Both the position numbers and the translations under genes were made by a program. Positions 33,273 to 45,710 of a stretch of 64,000 nt of DNA are shown piece after piece. Under the pieces are notes generated by a model, which was not told the DNA's origin, did not search any database, and was given only the letters and a program-made list of their open reading frames with translations. The DNA is from Quercus robur (lineage: Eukaryota > Streptophyta > Magnoliopsida > Fagales > Fagaceae), in NCBI RefSeq assembly GCF_932294415.1, contig NC_065544.1, positions 37,504,310 to 37,568,309 on the forward strand. The letters are read 5' to 3'. Numbering within the stretch: position 1 is the stretch's first letter; each line of letters begins with the position of its first letter.

Positions 33273-36200
33273 CTAATAAGTAATGACGAAACTATTTAAA
33301 TGTTTAATTTTTATTAGTGTGTGATTAAATTTCAAATGTCTTACACGTTCTCCGAACCACTTGGAAAACTCTTGTTGTTGGATTTGAGTTATGGCTTCTC
33401 CAGTAGGATTATGTAATGTACTTTTGTGTTCACTGTTAAAAATAAGGTGATTTATTTTCAACTAAGCATTACAGATAATATTCAAAACTTAATCAAACAA
33501 TACATGCATATGAAATCACATACTTTAAATAAGGCTCTAGCTCAGGACTATTGTACAAAAAGTACCAATGAGTAGTATCAAGCAATGTACGAGACAAGTT
33601 GCCATCATTCTGCCTACCACCTGTAGGTCGGTAATCTATGAAAAAACAATCAATCTTTCGCTAGATTCACCAAAATCTTCATTTCTTTCTCTTCGATTAT
33701 GCACGGTTTTGATTCCATCAATGTACAAAGACCAGTTGTTAATACATTCTTTGAGAATGTAAGCCTTTGCAATCAAACCTTCTGGTCAAGCTTGGTTAGA
33801 AATGTATCTTTTCAATTTTCCAAGGTACCACAAGGAAAAAATACGCAAATTATGTGATTTTATACCACATGGAAAAGATGCAATTGATGGATGCATCAAA
33901 GGATTTAATTACCTTTCAATTGGATACATCCACTGATATCGTACCGGGCCTCCTAGAATTACTTCTCAAGGCAAGTGAACCGCAAGGTGAACCATAACAT
34001 CAAAGAATGCTAGAGGAAAGAACCTCTTAAACTTGCATAGTATAAGAACTATACGTTCTTCTAGTTTCTCCAATTCACTCCGCTTTAGGATCCTTGAGCA
34101 TAAGTCTTAGAAAAAGCTGCCCAATTTAAATAATACAATACTAATTCCTTTACGTGCAAATCCTCGCAACCCAATTGGAAGAATTCGTTGTAGCAACACA
34201 TGACAATCGTGACTTTTCAAACAAGATAATCTACCATTTTTTGCATTCACTGACCTTGATATGTTGGCTGCACAACCATCAGAATACGTGACTGATTTCA
34301 AAAAGTCATAGAAACCATCCCTTTCATTTGGGCTTAGGCTATGTTTGTTTTGGCTTCAAATCACTTCTAGAAATGCTTTTCCGTAAATGCGGGTGTTTGG
34401 TAAGCATAGAAAATTGGGTCAAACGGAAATCAATTACCGCGTTGACCGTAAAATACCCCTCCAAAGCCGGAAATGATTTTCAGTCAAAATTTTCACTTCA
34501 AACCATTTCCGGACTCACGCGCAAAGAGAGAGAGAGAGAGAGCAGCCTTCGACTTCGCCAACGAACCCAGAGCCCAGATCACGCCTTCGACTTCGCCGAT
34601 CTATGAACCCACGAACCAATCTTCGACCCAAAGCCTTCGACCCACGAGCCTTCGACTTCGCCGGCAACCCAGAGCCTTCGTGTCACTAACCCACGAACCG
34701 ATCTCTCTCTCTCTCTGTGATTTTGATCGACCCACGAACCGATCTACGTTTCTGTGTGATTTTGATTTTTTACTTTCTCCCTTTGATCTCTAATTTTTTT
34801 GTTGTTGTTGTTGTGGTGGTGTGGGTGGTGATGTTTTGGTGGTTTTCCTGTTGTGTGGTGGTGGGTTTTGTGTGGGTGGTGGTGGAAAATAGCATTTTCA
34901 AAATGTTACCAAACATATGAAAATATTTTCTAGAACAATTTTCATAATGGAACCAAAAACTTGAAAATATTTTCCTTTCCCAAAAACAGCATTTCCGGAA
35001 AATAATTATTTTCCGGAAAATATTTTACATGAACCAAACATAGCCTTAATAAAAAGAAAGCCCAAGGCTTGTCATATGATCTATCAGGACGTTGTTTCAA
35101 ATGCAACGTGTGCCTAAAGTTCATATTTTGCAAGTCTATCCATGTCTTGTCAGTATCCTTGTTCCTTCCCTCAATGCCCAACAAAGTACCGTAAATATTC
35201 TCATTAATGTTCTTCTCCACATGCATGACATCAATATTGTGCTTAAGCTTCTTATTCTTCTAGTATGGAAGCTTGTACAAAATACTTACTTTTGACCAAT
35301 TTGGCTCGCCAATGAGTTTTCTTTTCTTGTTAATTGGATGCTTTTCTAAAATTATATTTGGCATTCTATCTAACTGCTCTTGTATCTTTCCCACTTGTAA
35401 CTCTAAAGATCTCTTCCGTTTCTCCAATAAACTATTATGCAACTGACTATGTCTCCAACGATGTTCCATAGGCAAATAAGCTCAATGGTTAATGAATCCA
35501 ATTTTACTTTCCAAAACTTCTGAATATGATTCATCGTTGCAAGTGTAACAAGAATGATAACCCTCTGTCCTCCACCTAGACACGTTACCAAATCCAGGAT
35601 AGTTATGTATTATCCACAACAAAGTTGCACGCATTTGAAAATGCTCTTTACTATAAGCATCATAAGTTTCTACACCTTCTTCCCAGAACTCCTTCAACTC
35701 GTCAACCAATGGTTTCAAGTAAATATCAATCTCATTTCCCGGTTGATGGGGACTAGGAATAAGCAAAGACAACATAAAATATAGCTCCTTCATAACCAGC
35801 CAAGGCAGTAAGTTATAGGGGATAAGTATGACAGGCCACATACTATAGTTGTTGTTCATATTTCCAAAAATGTTAAACCCATTTGTAGCCAACCCAACCT
35901 TACATTGCGAAGTTCGAGGGCAAAATCAAGATGTTGCAAATCAAACTTCTTCCACTCCTCACTATCAACTAGATGCCTCATTATCTCATCATCCACACGT
36001 TTGTCTATATACCATCTCATATCATTAGCTCTTTGGCTTGACATGTACAATCTCCTCAATCTCGGTGTCAACGGGAAGTAACGCAATACCTTATGAGGAA
36101 TCTTCTTACCTTGGGCACGCATATCCTTGTACCTAGGCACCTTACACACCAAACATTTACATTTTCCTTCCAAAATAGTGCACAATCATTTTTTCATGCA

Positions 36201-36816
36201 TCTATATGCTCGTATGACATGCCCAAGTCACGTAATATCTTCTTTGTTTCATAAGTTGACCTTGGAACCAAGTTACCTTTCGATAAAACCTTTGTTAGCA
36301 ATTCTAGTATCATATCAAGTCCCTTATTACTCAAGTTGGTTATTACTTTTACATTCAACATCTCAATAACAAACTTCAAGATACTATAATCAGTGCAACC
36401 CAGATACAACTCACGCTTTGCATCTTCCTCAAATTTGTCAAAGTTACGCACTTCCTCATCTTCGGTTGCATTTCTTGGTTTCCCTCTAATTCGATCACTA
36501 CCAAGGCATCGAGACCATCCATATGATCACCATCATACATTTCATTATCATAAATATTCTCATTCAATACTCGAGGTTCTCCATGATTATACCAATTAAT
36601 GTAAGATTGCATAATCCCACGATGAAGCAAATGGATATGCACAGTATGAGGAGATTGTTGATAGCAATTCACACAGTAAATACATAGGCACGGAATATTA
36701 TCACTGAAGTCCACAACCGCTCTTGCAAAATTAATGAATGCATTGACCCATTCAATATATGGATGACTTAATCTGCCATCAAGTGTCTTACCCATTGTCA
36801 TCCAACTTTTATCCAT
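33273..36816 (-). pseudogene. CACTA TNP2-type transposase remnant
   Basis: N-terminus MDKSWMTMGKTLDGRLSHPY matches the transposase-associated domain (PF13963 type). The Transposase_21 region then reads KVLRYFPLTPRLRRLYMSS, NMNNNYSMWPVILIPYNL and LVDELKEFWEEGVETYDAYS (about 36110-35680), then MHVEKNINENIYGTLLGIEG (from 35226). A DUF4218-like part continues after the PIF insert (34301-33550: GCAANISRSVNAKNGRLSCLKSHDCH), and FSKWFGERVRHL lies near 33345. Frameshifts and stops between segments (near 35890, 35480 and 34105) and the insert show it is dead; introns may explain some breaks. Confidence 0.85.
34337..35045. mobile_element. PIF/Harbinger-like non-autonomous element inside the CACTA transposase
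   Basis: Inverted ends GGCTATGTTTG/CAAACATAGCC and a 3-bp duplication TTA at 34334-34336 and 35046-35048. The interior has a GA repeat, CG-rich ACGAACC/CTTCGAC repeats and a GTG-rich segment. No transposase. Confidence 0.82.
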
Positions 36817-38502
36817 ATTTGACTACAAATGTAAGGTGAATGCTACTTTAGTAAAATAAAGACAACTCATACATAATGTATTCTAACATCTAAGTCTATA
36901 AGCTGCTTAAATAAAACTCTATCTCATTCATGAATGCATAAGTCTATTCACATTTGCAACAAATTAAAAACACTCCTAATATGAATTTAAACCATCTTAT
37001 AATACCATGCAAGCCACCTGCTTGCTCCAACACAACAACCCACTACAAAATCAATCACAAACACTACAAAATCAATCACAAACATTACAAGTATAGAGTT
37101 TTTACAAGTATTGAAATCAATTAAAGTACTATTCATCACATCTTATCAACAAGGTCCATTCACATTTGCAAGAAATTAAAAACACTCCCAATATGAATTT
37201 AAACCACCTTATAACACCATGCAAGCCACCCGCTTGTTCCAACACAACAATCCACCACAAAACCAATCACAAACATTACAAGTATAGAGTTTTACAGGTA
37301 CTTAAACAGAGTTTACTTACTATGATCAAGCTAAGCATACAAGTCTGATTTGTTGGCTAAACTTTAGTCTTTGACTTTCACAAATCTAAGCCTTTTTCTA
37401 TTCCCCCACTGCAACCCAAACAATCACTAACCTTGTCATCACATTCAACCAAAAACCATTAAATTTCTAATAATACTCAAACTAATAAATAAAAAAACAT
37501 AATTTTGTATCTATTAAATGATGCATTATTCTTAAATTATAAATATATGGGATTGGGTCAATCACACAGTTGTGTAGAGAAGTGCTTTAATGAAGTAAAA
37601 CCAACAAGACCACATTGCCTCTTCCGAACTGAAATGGCTCGAACCCATGAATGAGACATACTCAAATGTTTTGGTTATTCTAATGGCCACCCACTCCTTG
37701 CTACCAAAGCCACCAAATACTCTAACTACAATGAACAAAATGAATATCAATATGAGTATAGCATAAAAAGCACGAGCACAGCAATGTTTAAGACTAAACA
37801 AAAAAATCCCAACTTGCTCTAAACATATAAAAAAGCAGACTTTATTCACAAAAGCCTCAAACCCTTGTACTTTCAAAAAACATGGCAAATTTTAACATTG
37901 GCATTATGGCATTTCTCAATTTCTGCATTATGGCATTTTAACATCTTCTTATATAAAACTCTTTCACATACAAAATGAACTAACTTGTATAAGATTACAG
38001 GGAATAATCCAAAGCATTATAAATAAATAAATAAAACTTACCCATATTACTAATTTCATATATAAGACCCAACAACTTCACAAGCTTTAGAACAAAGGAA
38101 CAAAAAAATTGAACAAATTGAACAAATGGCCCAGCAACTTGTTTCCATTTGCTTTTAATCATACACAAAGATTTTTTGAAGCAACTTTCTTTTTCATAGT
38201 TCCTAGAATTTATTGTTTAAAAATAAATAAATAAATAAAATAAAAAGCATTGTACAGAGAAGTCAGGAGGCTTACCTTATTCGGTCAGTGAAGGAGTTGC
38301 AAGAGTCTAAATGGGTGAACATAGCGATGCTAGAGCTCGGATCTAACCCAATTCGGTCCGAATCATCAAGATGTCCAAATCGTCAACGACGGTGACGACT
38401 TCAAGAAACGTCGCGAATGGTGTGAGTTTCAAAGTCGACGGCGGTGACGACTTTAGGAATCATCGCGAATGGGTGTGTTTCGAAGTCTACGACGGTGACA
38501 AC
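36817..38502. other. CACTA internal sequence upstream of the transposase, non-coding
   Basis: AT-rich. A roughly 250-bp tract with AACACTCCNAATATGAATTTAAACCA blocks occurs twice (about 36960-37080 and 37165-37290). Near 38395-38500 an approximately 50-bp unit with ACGGTGACGACTTNAAGAA and TCGCGAATGG is repeated; similar units resume at 40014-40200 beyond the hAT insert. No gene recognised. Confidence 0.55.
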
Positions 38503-40013
38503 TAAGGGTGAGCAGAAAGTTACTGGCACCAATCCAACCGACCGGCGCCAATCGTCCCGCACCGCCACTACAACCGACCGACGAAACCGATGTCGACGAT
38601 CAAAGCGCGAAGGGAGTTCCGATGCTGGTGCGATGCAGTCACCAGAGCTGGAAATCCAAAACCGAGAAGTCACCGAACCGAACCAATACCTGCATCTCCA
38701 CTTCTCAGTTCTGTAATTCTATTTAGATACGGCGTTGTTGACTCTTTGCACAAATTCTCTTCTCAAAATCTCATTTGAAGTTTTTTTTTTTAAATAAAAC
38801 GTCGTCGTACTCATATGGGTGTTATTAAAAAACAAAAACAAAAACAAAACGATGCCGTTTTTGTCTAGGTTTTCATATTCTACCCAACTATAAATTCATT
38901 CTTTTGTCTCTCATAACCCTTTAACTCTTTCTCTCTCTCGCCTCTCGCTCTCGCCTGACTGTAACGCATCGCCTTGCTTGTGAGCTCTCACTATCACCGC
39001 TCGCCTCGGTTGGCCTCTGCGGTAACCAAAATGACACTCGCTCACCAGTCACGACAAACCAATGGTAAGCCACCTCTGAGCTCTCGTTTTGTTGAAGGTG
39101 TTTTGATATATGGGAAATTTACAATTAGTGGTTAATATTTTGATTATGATGTGAAATGTGACATGTTTATGTAAAAAGTTGCAAATTTGAGAAATGGGTT
39201 TTTGTCATTGTTGGATTAGTTTAAGGAATATTGTGAAAGATTTGCAAAAGACCCAAGTTCAATATTTGAATAGAAAAAGATGGTGTGGGTTTAGTAAGTA
39301 AGAAAATTTGGTCATGATTGTGTAATGTGTGAAAAATCTGGAATTTATGTAACTACAAAGTCTATGTGTGCTGACTGGATTACACAATATTTACCTGGCA
39401 TAATATGAGAATTTCATTACAAATGTCATATATGATATATGTTATGTGTTATAGCTTTAATTAAATATGTAGGCTAATTTTGCAGGCATCATTTTCCATG
39501 GTTTCAGCTATAATTAAATATGAAGGCTGATTTTGCAACCAAGCTCAGTGTTGTATTCTTCAAAATTTTACTGGAATGTAATGTCCGTAGTTGTTCTTCA
39601 ACCTAATATCTATGCATGTCATTTATTGATCCTTATCAGTGTCTCTTCCTTCTTCTCTTTTTGTTAAAAAAGTTAAGTTTGCCTACCCATTTATATACGT
39701 GCAACGGTTTTTGGCATTGCCTTGGTTGAAGAAAACTTGGCATGAAAATGTTTTTGTTGAACAGATTTTTTTTATAGGTTGAACAAATTTTTTTTAATTA
39801 AAAAAAAAACAAAACAAAACAAAAACAGATTGTTAATGTTTCAAACCAAACCGACAAAACCGATTAAACCGAGCCGATCAAACCGCACCGCTATAGGTTG
39901 GAAAACCGACCTTAATCGGTATGCATCAATTTTAATTATTACAAAACCGATCCCTATCGGTTCGGTAACAAATTTGAAAAAAAACCGAGCTTACTGAACT
40001 GCGCACACCCCTA
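38503..40013. mobile_element. Non-autonomous hAT-like transposon inside the CACTA element
   Basis: Ends TAAGGGTGAGCAG and, reversed, TAGGGGTGTGCGCAG. A perfect 8-bp duplication GTGACAAC lies at 38495-38502 and 40014-40021. Subterminal AACCGA/ACCGAACC motifs occur near both ends. No transposase seen. Confidence 0.9.
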
Positions 40014-40394
40014 GTGACAACTTCAAGAATCGTCGCAAATGGGTGTGTTTCAAAGTCTACGATGGTGAATACTTCAAGAATCATTGCAAATGGTTCATAT
40101 CGGCATCGGTTGCGAATGATTCGTTTTGAATGGGTTCGTATCAACGGTTCAGGTATCGGTTGCGAATCATTGCGAATGGTTCAGGTATCGGTTGTGAATC
40201 ATTGCAAATGGTTCGCTGGGTTTATGCTTAGATCAGAGGTGTGCTTAGTCGGCAACGACGTGCTCTTGAATTAGCATGCCCAGAGTCAGTGTTAGAATCG
40301 ACGTGCTCAGGTGGGTTCATGGCTTTGGTGAGGGTGCACAGAATAAGATATAAAGGGGCAAGTGAAATAAAGGGACTATATTTATAGTCAAGTC
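40014..40394. other. CACTA repeats near the transposase promoter side
   Basis: Repeated GCGAATGGTT/GGTATCGGTTGCGAATCATT units (40040-40215), then unique sequence. No gene. Confidence 0.5.
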
Positions 40395-40860
40395 TTTAGC
40401 GATGACTCTTTTCGTCGCTATTGCCTATTGTTTCGTCGCAAAAGGTATCAGTTTTTTACATTTTTAGTGATGAAGGTTAATTTCATCACTAAAGTACTTA
40501 GATATTTTGTTAAGTTTTTTAAAGACAAAATTCATTTTCGTCACTATAGCATACTTTTAGTGACGAAAAAATTTTCGTCGCTAATACTATCCACAGTAAT
40601 ACCTATAGTGACGAAATACTTTGTCACAAAAATTTCAACTTTTAGCAACGAAATATTTCGTCGCTATAGATTAATTATGTTCACGCCAACGTTTCCCTTG
40701 ATGGCGCCCATTTTTTGGATCACAATAGTGACGAAATTTATTTTTCGTCACTAAAAGTTATAATTTTTTTCCATTATTAATGACAAAATTCAATTTTCAT
40801 TGCTAAATCTGTATTTTTAGCAACAAAAAATATTTCACTAATTTCCGTCGCTAAAAATAC
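40395..40860. repeat. Right subterminal repeats of the CACTA element
   Basis: Many TTTAGTGACGAAA, TTTCGTCGCTA and TTTAGCAACGAAA variants in both orientations, matching the left end. Confidence 0.85.
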
Positions 40861-40874
40861 ATTTTGTTGTAGTG

Positions 40875-41162
40875 CCCCCAAGTGTCTTAGCACCTGAAGC
40901 AACTGTGGATACTCTAATCAATCCTCAAACAGGTTGGTGGAATGTCCAATTAATCAATTTATGTTTTTATCCTCCTGAAGCTCAACACATCAAATCACTA
41001 CCTCTTTGCACTACTTCTCAGCTTGATATCTTGTTTTGGCCAAAAGAAAAATATAATACCTATTCAGTCAAATCCAATTATAAGCTTCTATGTGAACTCT
41101 CTAGTCTTGATCTAAACTGTCACAAGCCAAACCTATTCTCCAGAATTTAAAGCATGATCGTC
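40875..41162 (+). pseudogene. LINE remnant, middle segment
   Basis: Reads PPSVLAPEATVDTLINPQTG and LPLCTTSQLDILFWPKEKYN, the plant LINE region between RT and the zf-RVT domain. Frame continues to a stop near 41150, then a solo LTR interrupts it. Confidence 0.8.
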
Positions 41163-41163
41163 A

Positions 41164-44066
41164 TGTTAATATCAAGTTTACCTCAATACTAACACGAACC
41201 AACGTAAACTGAAGGTACTTATCAAGAATTGTTTCTTGTATTCTTGCTTATTTCTTGCATAAAAGCCACAATATACAAAAATGATGAAAACTTTGAAACT
41301 TCATTTCCTTTGAACTTGGAAAGATTACCACTTAGCTGAAACATCAGGTATCCGTGTAAATATTACATAGTTAAACGTTTAGCAAAACTCTTATAACAAA
41401 CCTAACCCGAAAGACATACAACTAGGGTTCAAAACAAATTAAGGTTCCAAATTACATTTGTGCTCAAATGATCAAATACATCTTGATTCCTCCTATACAA
41501 CAAAAGAGCTAAACTACTATACAACAATAACATCATCAACAACAACAACAAACCTATACAATCTAAAAAACAAGAATCATAGAATCCTTGCCACCTCTAA
41601 TACTCTCATTGCTTCCAAAAAGAACCTGTGCACTGAAATATAATAGGATGAGCTACGAAACCCAGTAAGGTTTTAAGCTCCATGGGCCTTTAATAAGAAT
41701 GAATGTAAATCAAATATTTTATGGATATACCAGCTTTGATAAAATAGCCTTCACACTGTTCATATTGTTCTTAAAATAGCTTACGAGCTTTTAGATGAAA
41801 ATACTTCATTTTCCTTTTATATAATAATAAAAGGGCATAATAAGGAACTTAAATATAATTCAGAAATCTTATCTTTGAATAGACTATAAAATACTTAATC
41901 ATAAACTTCTTATCAGACTTTAACACATTCAACCTACCTTTCTTATCATCATGCTTTTCTTATCATCATGCTTTTCTTATAATTTACAAATAGCTTAATA
42001 GCTCATTTATAATACATATTAGTTAATCCAATTATAAGTCTGTCACAACTTTAGGAGGCTTCCAGCACAGAGTGCCAGGCATCCAACATTTCCCACAATG
42101 CTAGGTAATCCCAAGATCATATCATAATACATATCTTCAACAATGACGGTAGGTTGGCATCCTCCATAAGTTGGTCATTACCAACAAGAGCGGATACAAT
42201 AGAGCCAGTCCCACTTTTAATGGCCAATCAGAATCTCCATGGAAATACCAATATTATAACCCCTACTAGCTGAGTTCAGATCATAACAATAGAATAATTG
42301 AAAATTATATTTTCCTGATAACTTTGCTTTTACATAAATGTTCCACAATAGTAGCATATCCACTTCATTCTTAAATATTATGTTCGTAATATAAATAATA
42401 TTATCAATATGCTAAAATTATCATGTATATAAGATTGAACAACTCACGAACATATAGTTTACTTAAATCATGCTAATATTTAATATTTCTAATTAAAAGG
42501 TTTTAATGTATAATAATTTTCTAAATAATTTTAATATTTATCAAACACACATGTCACATATCCTTTACCTGAAAACAGAAGACGCAAGAGATTGAGATTG
42601 TATAAGAAGAGCTCAAGTGTCCATGTTCTCGTTCTCGCCACCTAAATGAAAAGCTAAAACTTATTACTGACAAACTCTTCCTAATATATAAATTTATACC
42701 TCAAACACAACCTAACTCTCAAACTCAAGAAAATCCTTACTTTCCATCACACAAGGATTCCCAAAGCACATGATACAATCATCAAACACATTATGTACCC
42801 AAACCATAGAGAAACCAAAACATAAAAGTTATATATGATCCAAACATACCAAAGGATAAGCATATTAAATTATAACTCAAAAAATTCACCCTAACTTGAG
42901 AATTAAATCCACAAAATCAGGTGTAGCATATGTTATTCACTACTCATTTCAGCAATATATGCCCTATTTGTAAAATAAAAATGGGCTATCTATACACATC
43001 CAAATGTCATGAAATTTTACAGAATCACTCCCCTATATGTCTAGCATATACCATAAAAATTTTAGAGTCAAAGAATAAAATTATGATTTATTAAAAATCA
43101 TACAAGACAGAATGCTCGAATCTATCTTGAAAACATTTCTTGCAACTTAAAAATTCAACCATTATTTTTATATTCATCCAAATGCTGTGAGGCCACTTCC
43201 ATAACAACCATGTTTGTCTCAAAATTCACAAAAAATACTCCTAGCATCCTAATTCACAAAATATGATTTAATACAGATTTTTCTTGTTATAAACATCAAA
43301 TTTGTCACAGTGACAGTTTCAGCACATGTTCTTACAAAATCATCAACTAATAGCAATAGGCCTTCATTTCATTTAAGTATTTTTATACCTATACTATACA
43401 CATTAAAATACGTTAATAAGCATTCAATAGACCACAACATCATCACTCTTTCAAATTACTAAAACAAAATTACAAGTTCAGCTTCTAAAATCAGATTAGA
43501 GAATAAAGAAGGGAAAATCAACAAAACAAATATATTATCAAAATACCTAAAATCAGATGAGGTTTAATTTACTTACCCACAAACTTTGAAGCTGAAACTT
43601 TAGTGTTACTCTTTCAGTTTCTTCTTTAGAGAGAGATGTCTATAATTTTTGGTGAGAGAGTGAGAGAGAGATGCAGTTGTGTAAGAGCAAAGGAAAAAGA
43701 AGAGAAAGAGCAAAAAGAGATGAAGCAAGAAGCTTCTGGTACAGCAAAAGAAAAGATAAGGGAATTAACTTTGGGGGTGGGGGCACATGTAATGCTAGGG
43801 AAAAAAAATATCACAACCCACTTTTTCAACTTTTAGCATATATACTTTTCACCCCCTTACAAGCTTATATTTCTAGAAAGGCCCAAACAATAATATAACT
43901 TTACATATAAGCCCTTATCTTTATAAACTTCTTTCCATAATATTAAAAGAGCATATATGTTTTAAAATATCACAATATCAAAGCTTCATGCACTTAAAAG
44001 TAATTAAGATTATAACAAGCATATAAACCCATAAAATTAATTATGCAATTAGGTTGGGGTGTTACA
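41164..44066 (-). mobile_element. Long solo LTR, probably Ty3/gypsy (Tekay-like)
   Basis: On the minus strand it begins TGTAACACCCCAACC, a start common in large gypsy LTRs; on the plus strand it begins TGTTAATATC. Flanks TCGTC (41158-41162) and TCGAC (44067-44071) are a one-mismatch duplication with one extra base at the left. Joining the flanks restores the LINE frame. Non-coding, AT-rich. Boundaries are good to 1-2 bp; the lineage is a guess from the terminus. Confidence 0.65.
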
Positions 44067-45130
44067 TCGACAGACCTCTAATGCCCAAATCCCAAAAGCT
44101 GTTCTGGAAGAGTATCTAGAAATTAAAAGTACCAGGTAAGATCAAGCACTTTCTCTGGAAAGCCTGGACAATTTTTTTGCCAACAAAAGAAAATCTAATG
44201 AAGTGAAAATCCTCCAAAAGTCTGTGTGTCATCGCTATTCTGCAGAATCTAAGGATGTCTTTCATGCATTGTGGGGCTGTGAAAAATTGCAATCTATTTG
44301 GGCAACCAATTCAGGTTGGGTTGATAGGACAAGAATGCAATCAAGTTCCTTCCCGGAGGTGGTCAATTTGATCCGTGAAAAACCACAACTAGTTCCTTTA
44401 TTACAGCTTGGTCAGTTTGGTATCAACGAAATAAAACTTGCTTGCAAGAAGACTCTTTGCCACTAGACAGAATATCGACCCTTGCAATAGGGTACATTCA
44501 GGACTTTAATAATCTAGGCAATCCCCTTCACAGAAGCCAACATGCTACTGAAAAGAATTGGAGAGCTCCTGTTACAGGGAATATGAAGACAAACTATGAT
44601 GGCGCAATGTTTGATGAGTCAGATGAGGCAGTTATTGGAGTGGTTATTCAAAACTTCGATGGTGAAGTCATGGCTACTCTCTCTGAGAAGATTCAAAAAC
44701 CATCTTTTGTGGAAGTTCTAGAGCTGTTGGTTGCGAGGCAAGCAGTAAGTTTCACTTTAGAATTGGGTTTCAAAAATTCTACCTTTAAAGGGGACTCTGA
44801 GCCAGTTGTTAAGTCTTTACAGGGTAGGGGTATGAAAAATTCCCAAAGGGGACATCTTATAAAAGACATTTTGTCTTACGTAAACTCTATGTAGAGTTTT
44901 TATTTCTCTCATGTTGTTTGGTAAGGTAATGCAGTTGCTCATGCCTTAGCTCAGAGAGCAAGACTTTCTTTTCCATTATTAGTCTGAATGGAGTCTGTTC
45001 CACCAGATATTCTGTCTTCCTTTTTTGTCTAATTTTCCAAATTCTTGATTTTTTTTTTTTTTTTTCTTTTTGAGGAGCCAAATTCTTGATTAATAAAGCT
45101 GCAAGTACTTCCTTCTCAAAAATAAATAAA
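44067..45130 (+). pseudogene. LINE remnant: zf-RVT and RNase H region, 3' end and tail
   Basis: A zf-RVT-like stretch (KLFWKSIWKLKVPGKIKHFLWKAW in separate readable pieces near 44090-44170, then DVFHALWGCEKLQSIW) is followed by an RNase H domain (about 44560-44890: MKTNYDGAMFDESDEAVIGV, VLELLVARQAVSF, FKGDSEPVVKSL). Stops near 44150, 44208 and 44892. It ends with poly-T/A and an AAATAAAT tail before the target duplication. Confidence 0.85.
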
Positions 45131-45150
45131 TAAATAACCTTTACTACTTA
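45131..45150. repeat. Target-site duplication of the LINE (right copy)
   Basis: Identical to 31431-31450 over 20 bp. Confidence 0.9.
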
Positions 45151-45710
45151 CAGAAAATAGAAATGGACCAAAATACCAAGCCAGCTTGCAAGTGACATTA
45201 GACACTCAATGGTTTGGACCATGCATTTATCTTCTCTTACAAAACCATAAATTAATGTTTAGTTGTCAAATCAAATCTCACAATTTCGGCTTACAATGTT
45301 AGTAAACTGAAGTTAACATGGCAAAATCTATTCCTTTTATATTTTTTTATAGTAAAAGGCGAAAGAATAGTTCGCTCTGTGGTCACCGCGTCAAAGAGCT
45401 AAAAGAAAAAAAGAATCAACTATCCACCAGAAATCAATACAAACTTTCTTTTACTCATCTTCATTATTTCGACCTTAAATAGAACCTACAGAGTTCCTTT
45501 TTCTTTCTGCTGCATTCCAATCTGATTACATAATCTTCATTGCACACTTTGTATACACCTAAGAAATCGTGTTTCATAATTTCAATTAAAATTATGAACT
45601 AGTAAAAACATTATTTTATAATTTTAACTTAATCATATTTTTAAAATACGATTTCAGCCCGTGTAATTGTACGTGTATATTGAGCGTGCAATACCAGAGT
45701 GTAATAATCA
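45151..45710. other. 3' flank of UGT-B
   Basis: No gene. The block with GACACTCAATGG and CTTCTCTTACAAAACCATAAAT recurs before UGT-C at about 61240-61300, so flank and gene were duplicated together. Confidence 0.65.

Larger units (their letters stand above)
32525..40874 (-). mobile_element. CACTA (En/Spm) transposon of 8.35 kb with nested inserts
   Basis: Left end CATTACAACAAAATGTATTT (one change from CACTA) and right end, reversed, CACTACAACAAAATGTATTT. The 3-bp flanks GCC and CCC are a near-match duplication. Both ends carry dense subterminal GTGACGAAA/TTTCGTCAC repeats. A broken TNP2-type transposase lies on the minus strand. It is inserted in the LINE and is itself host to a PIF/Harbinger-like element (34337-35045) and a hAT-like element (38503-40013). 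Confidence 0.92.
31451..45130 (+). mobile_element. 5'-truncated L1-type LINE, split by a CACTA element and a solo LTR
   Basis: Flanked by a perfect 20-bp target duplication and ending in an AATAAATAAATAAA tail. LINE sequence is present at 31451-32524, 40875-41162 and 44067-45130; the rest is later insertions. The 5' truncation falls inside RT motif A (MSKAYDKLKWV), so the element was dead on arrival. Confidence 0.9.

Noticed and set aside
38401..38778. Overlapping ORFs on both strands
   Set aside because: They arise from GC-rich tandem units and the end of a hAT-like insert; no domain or conserved frame.
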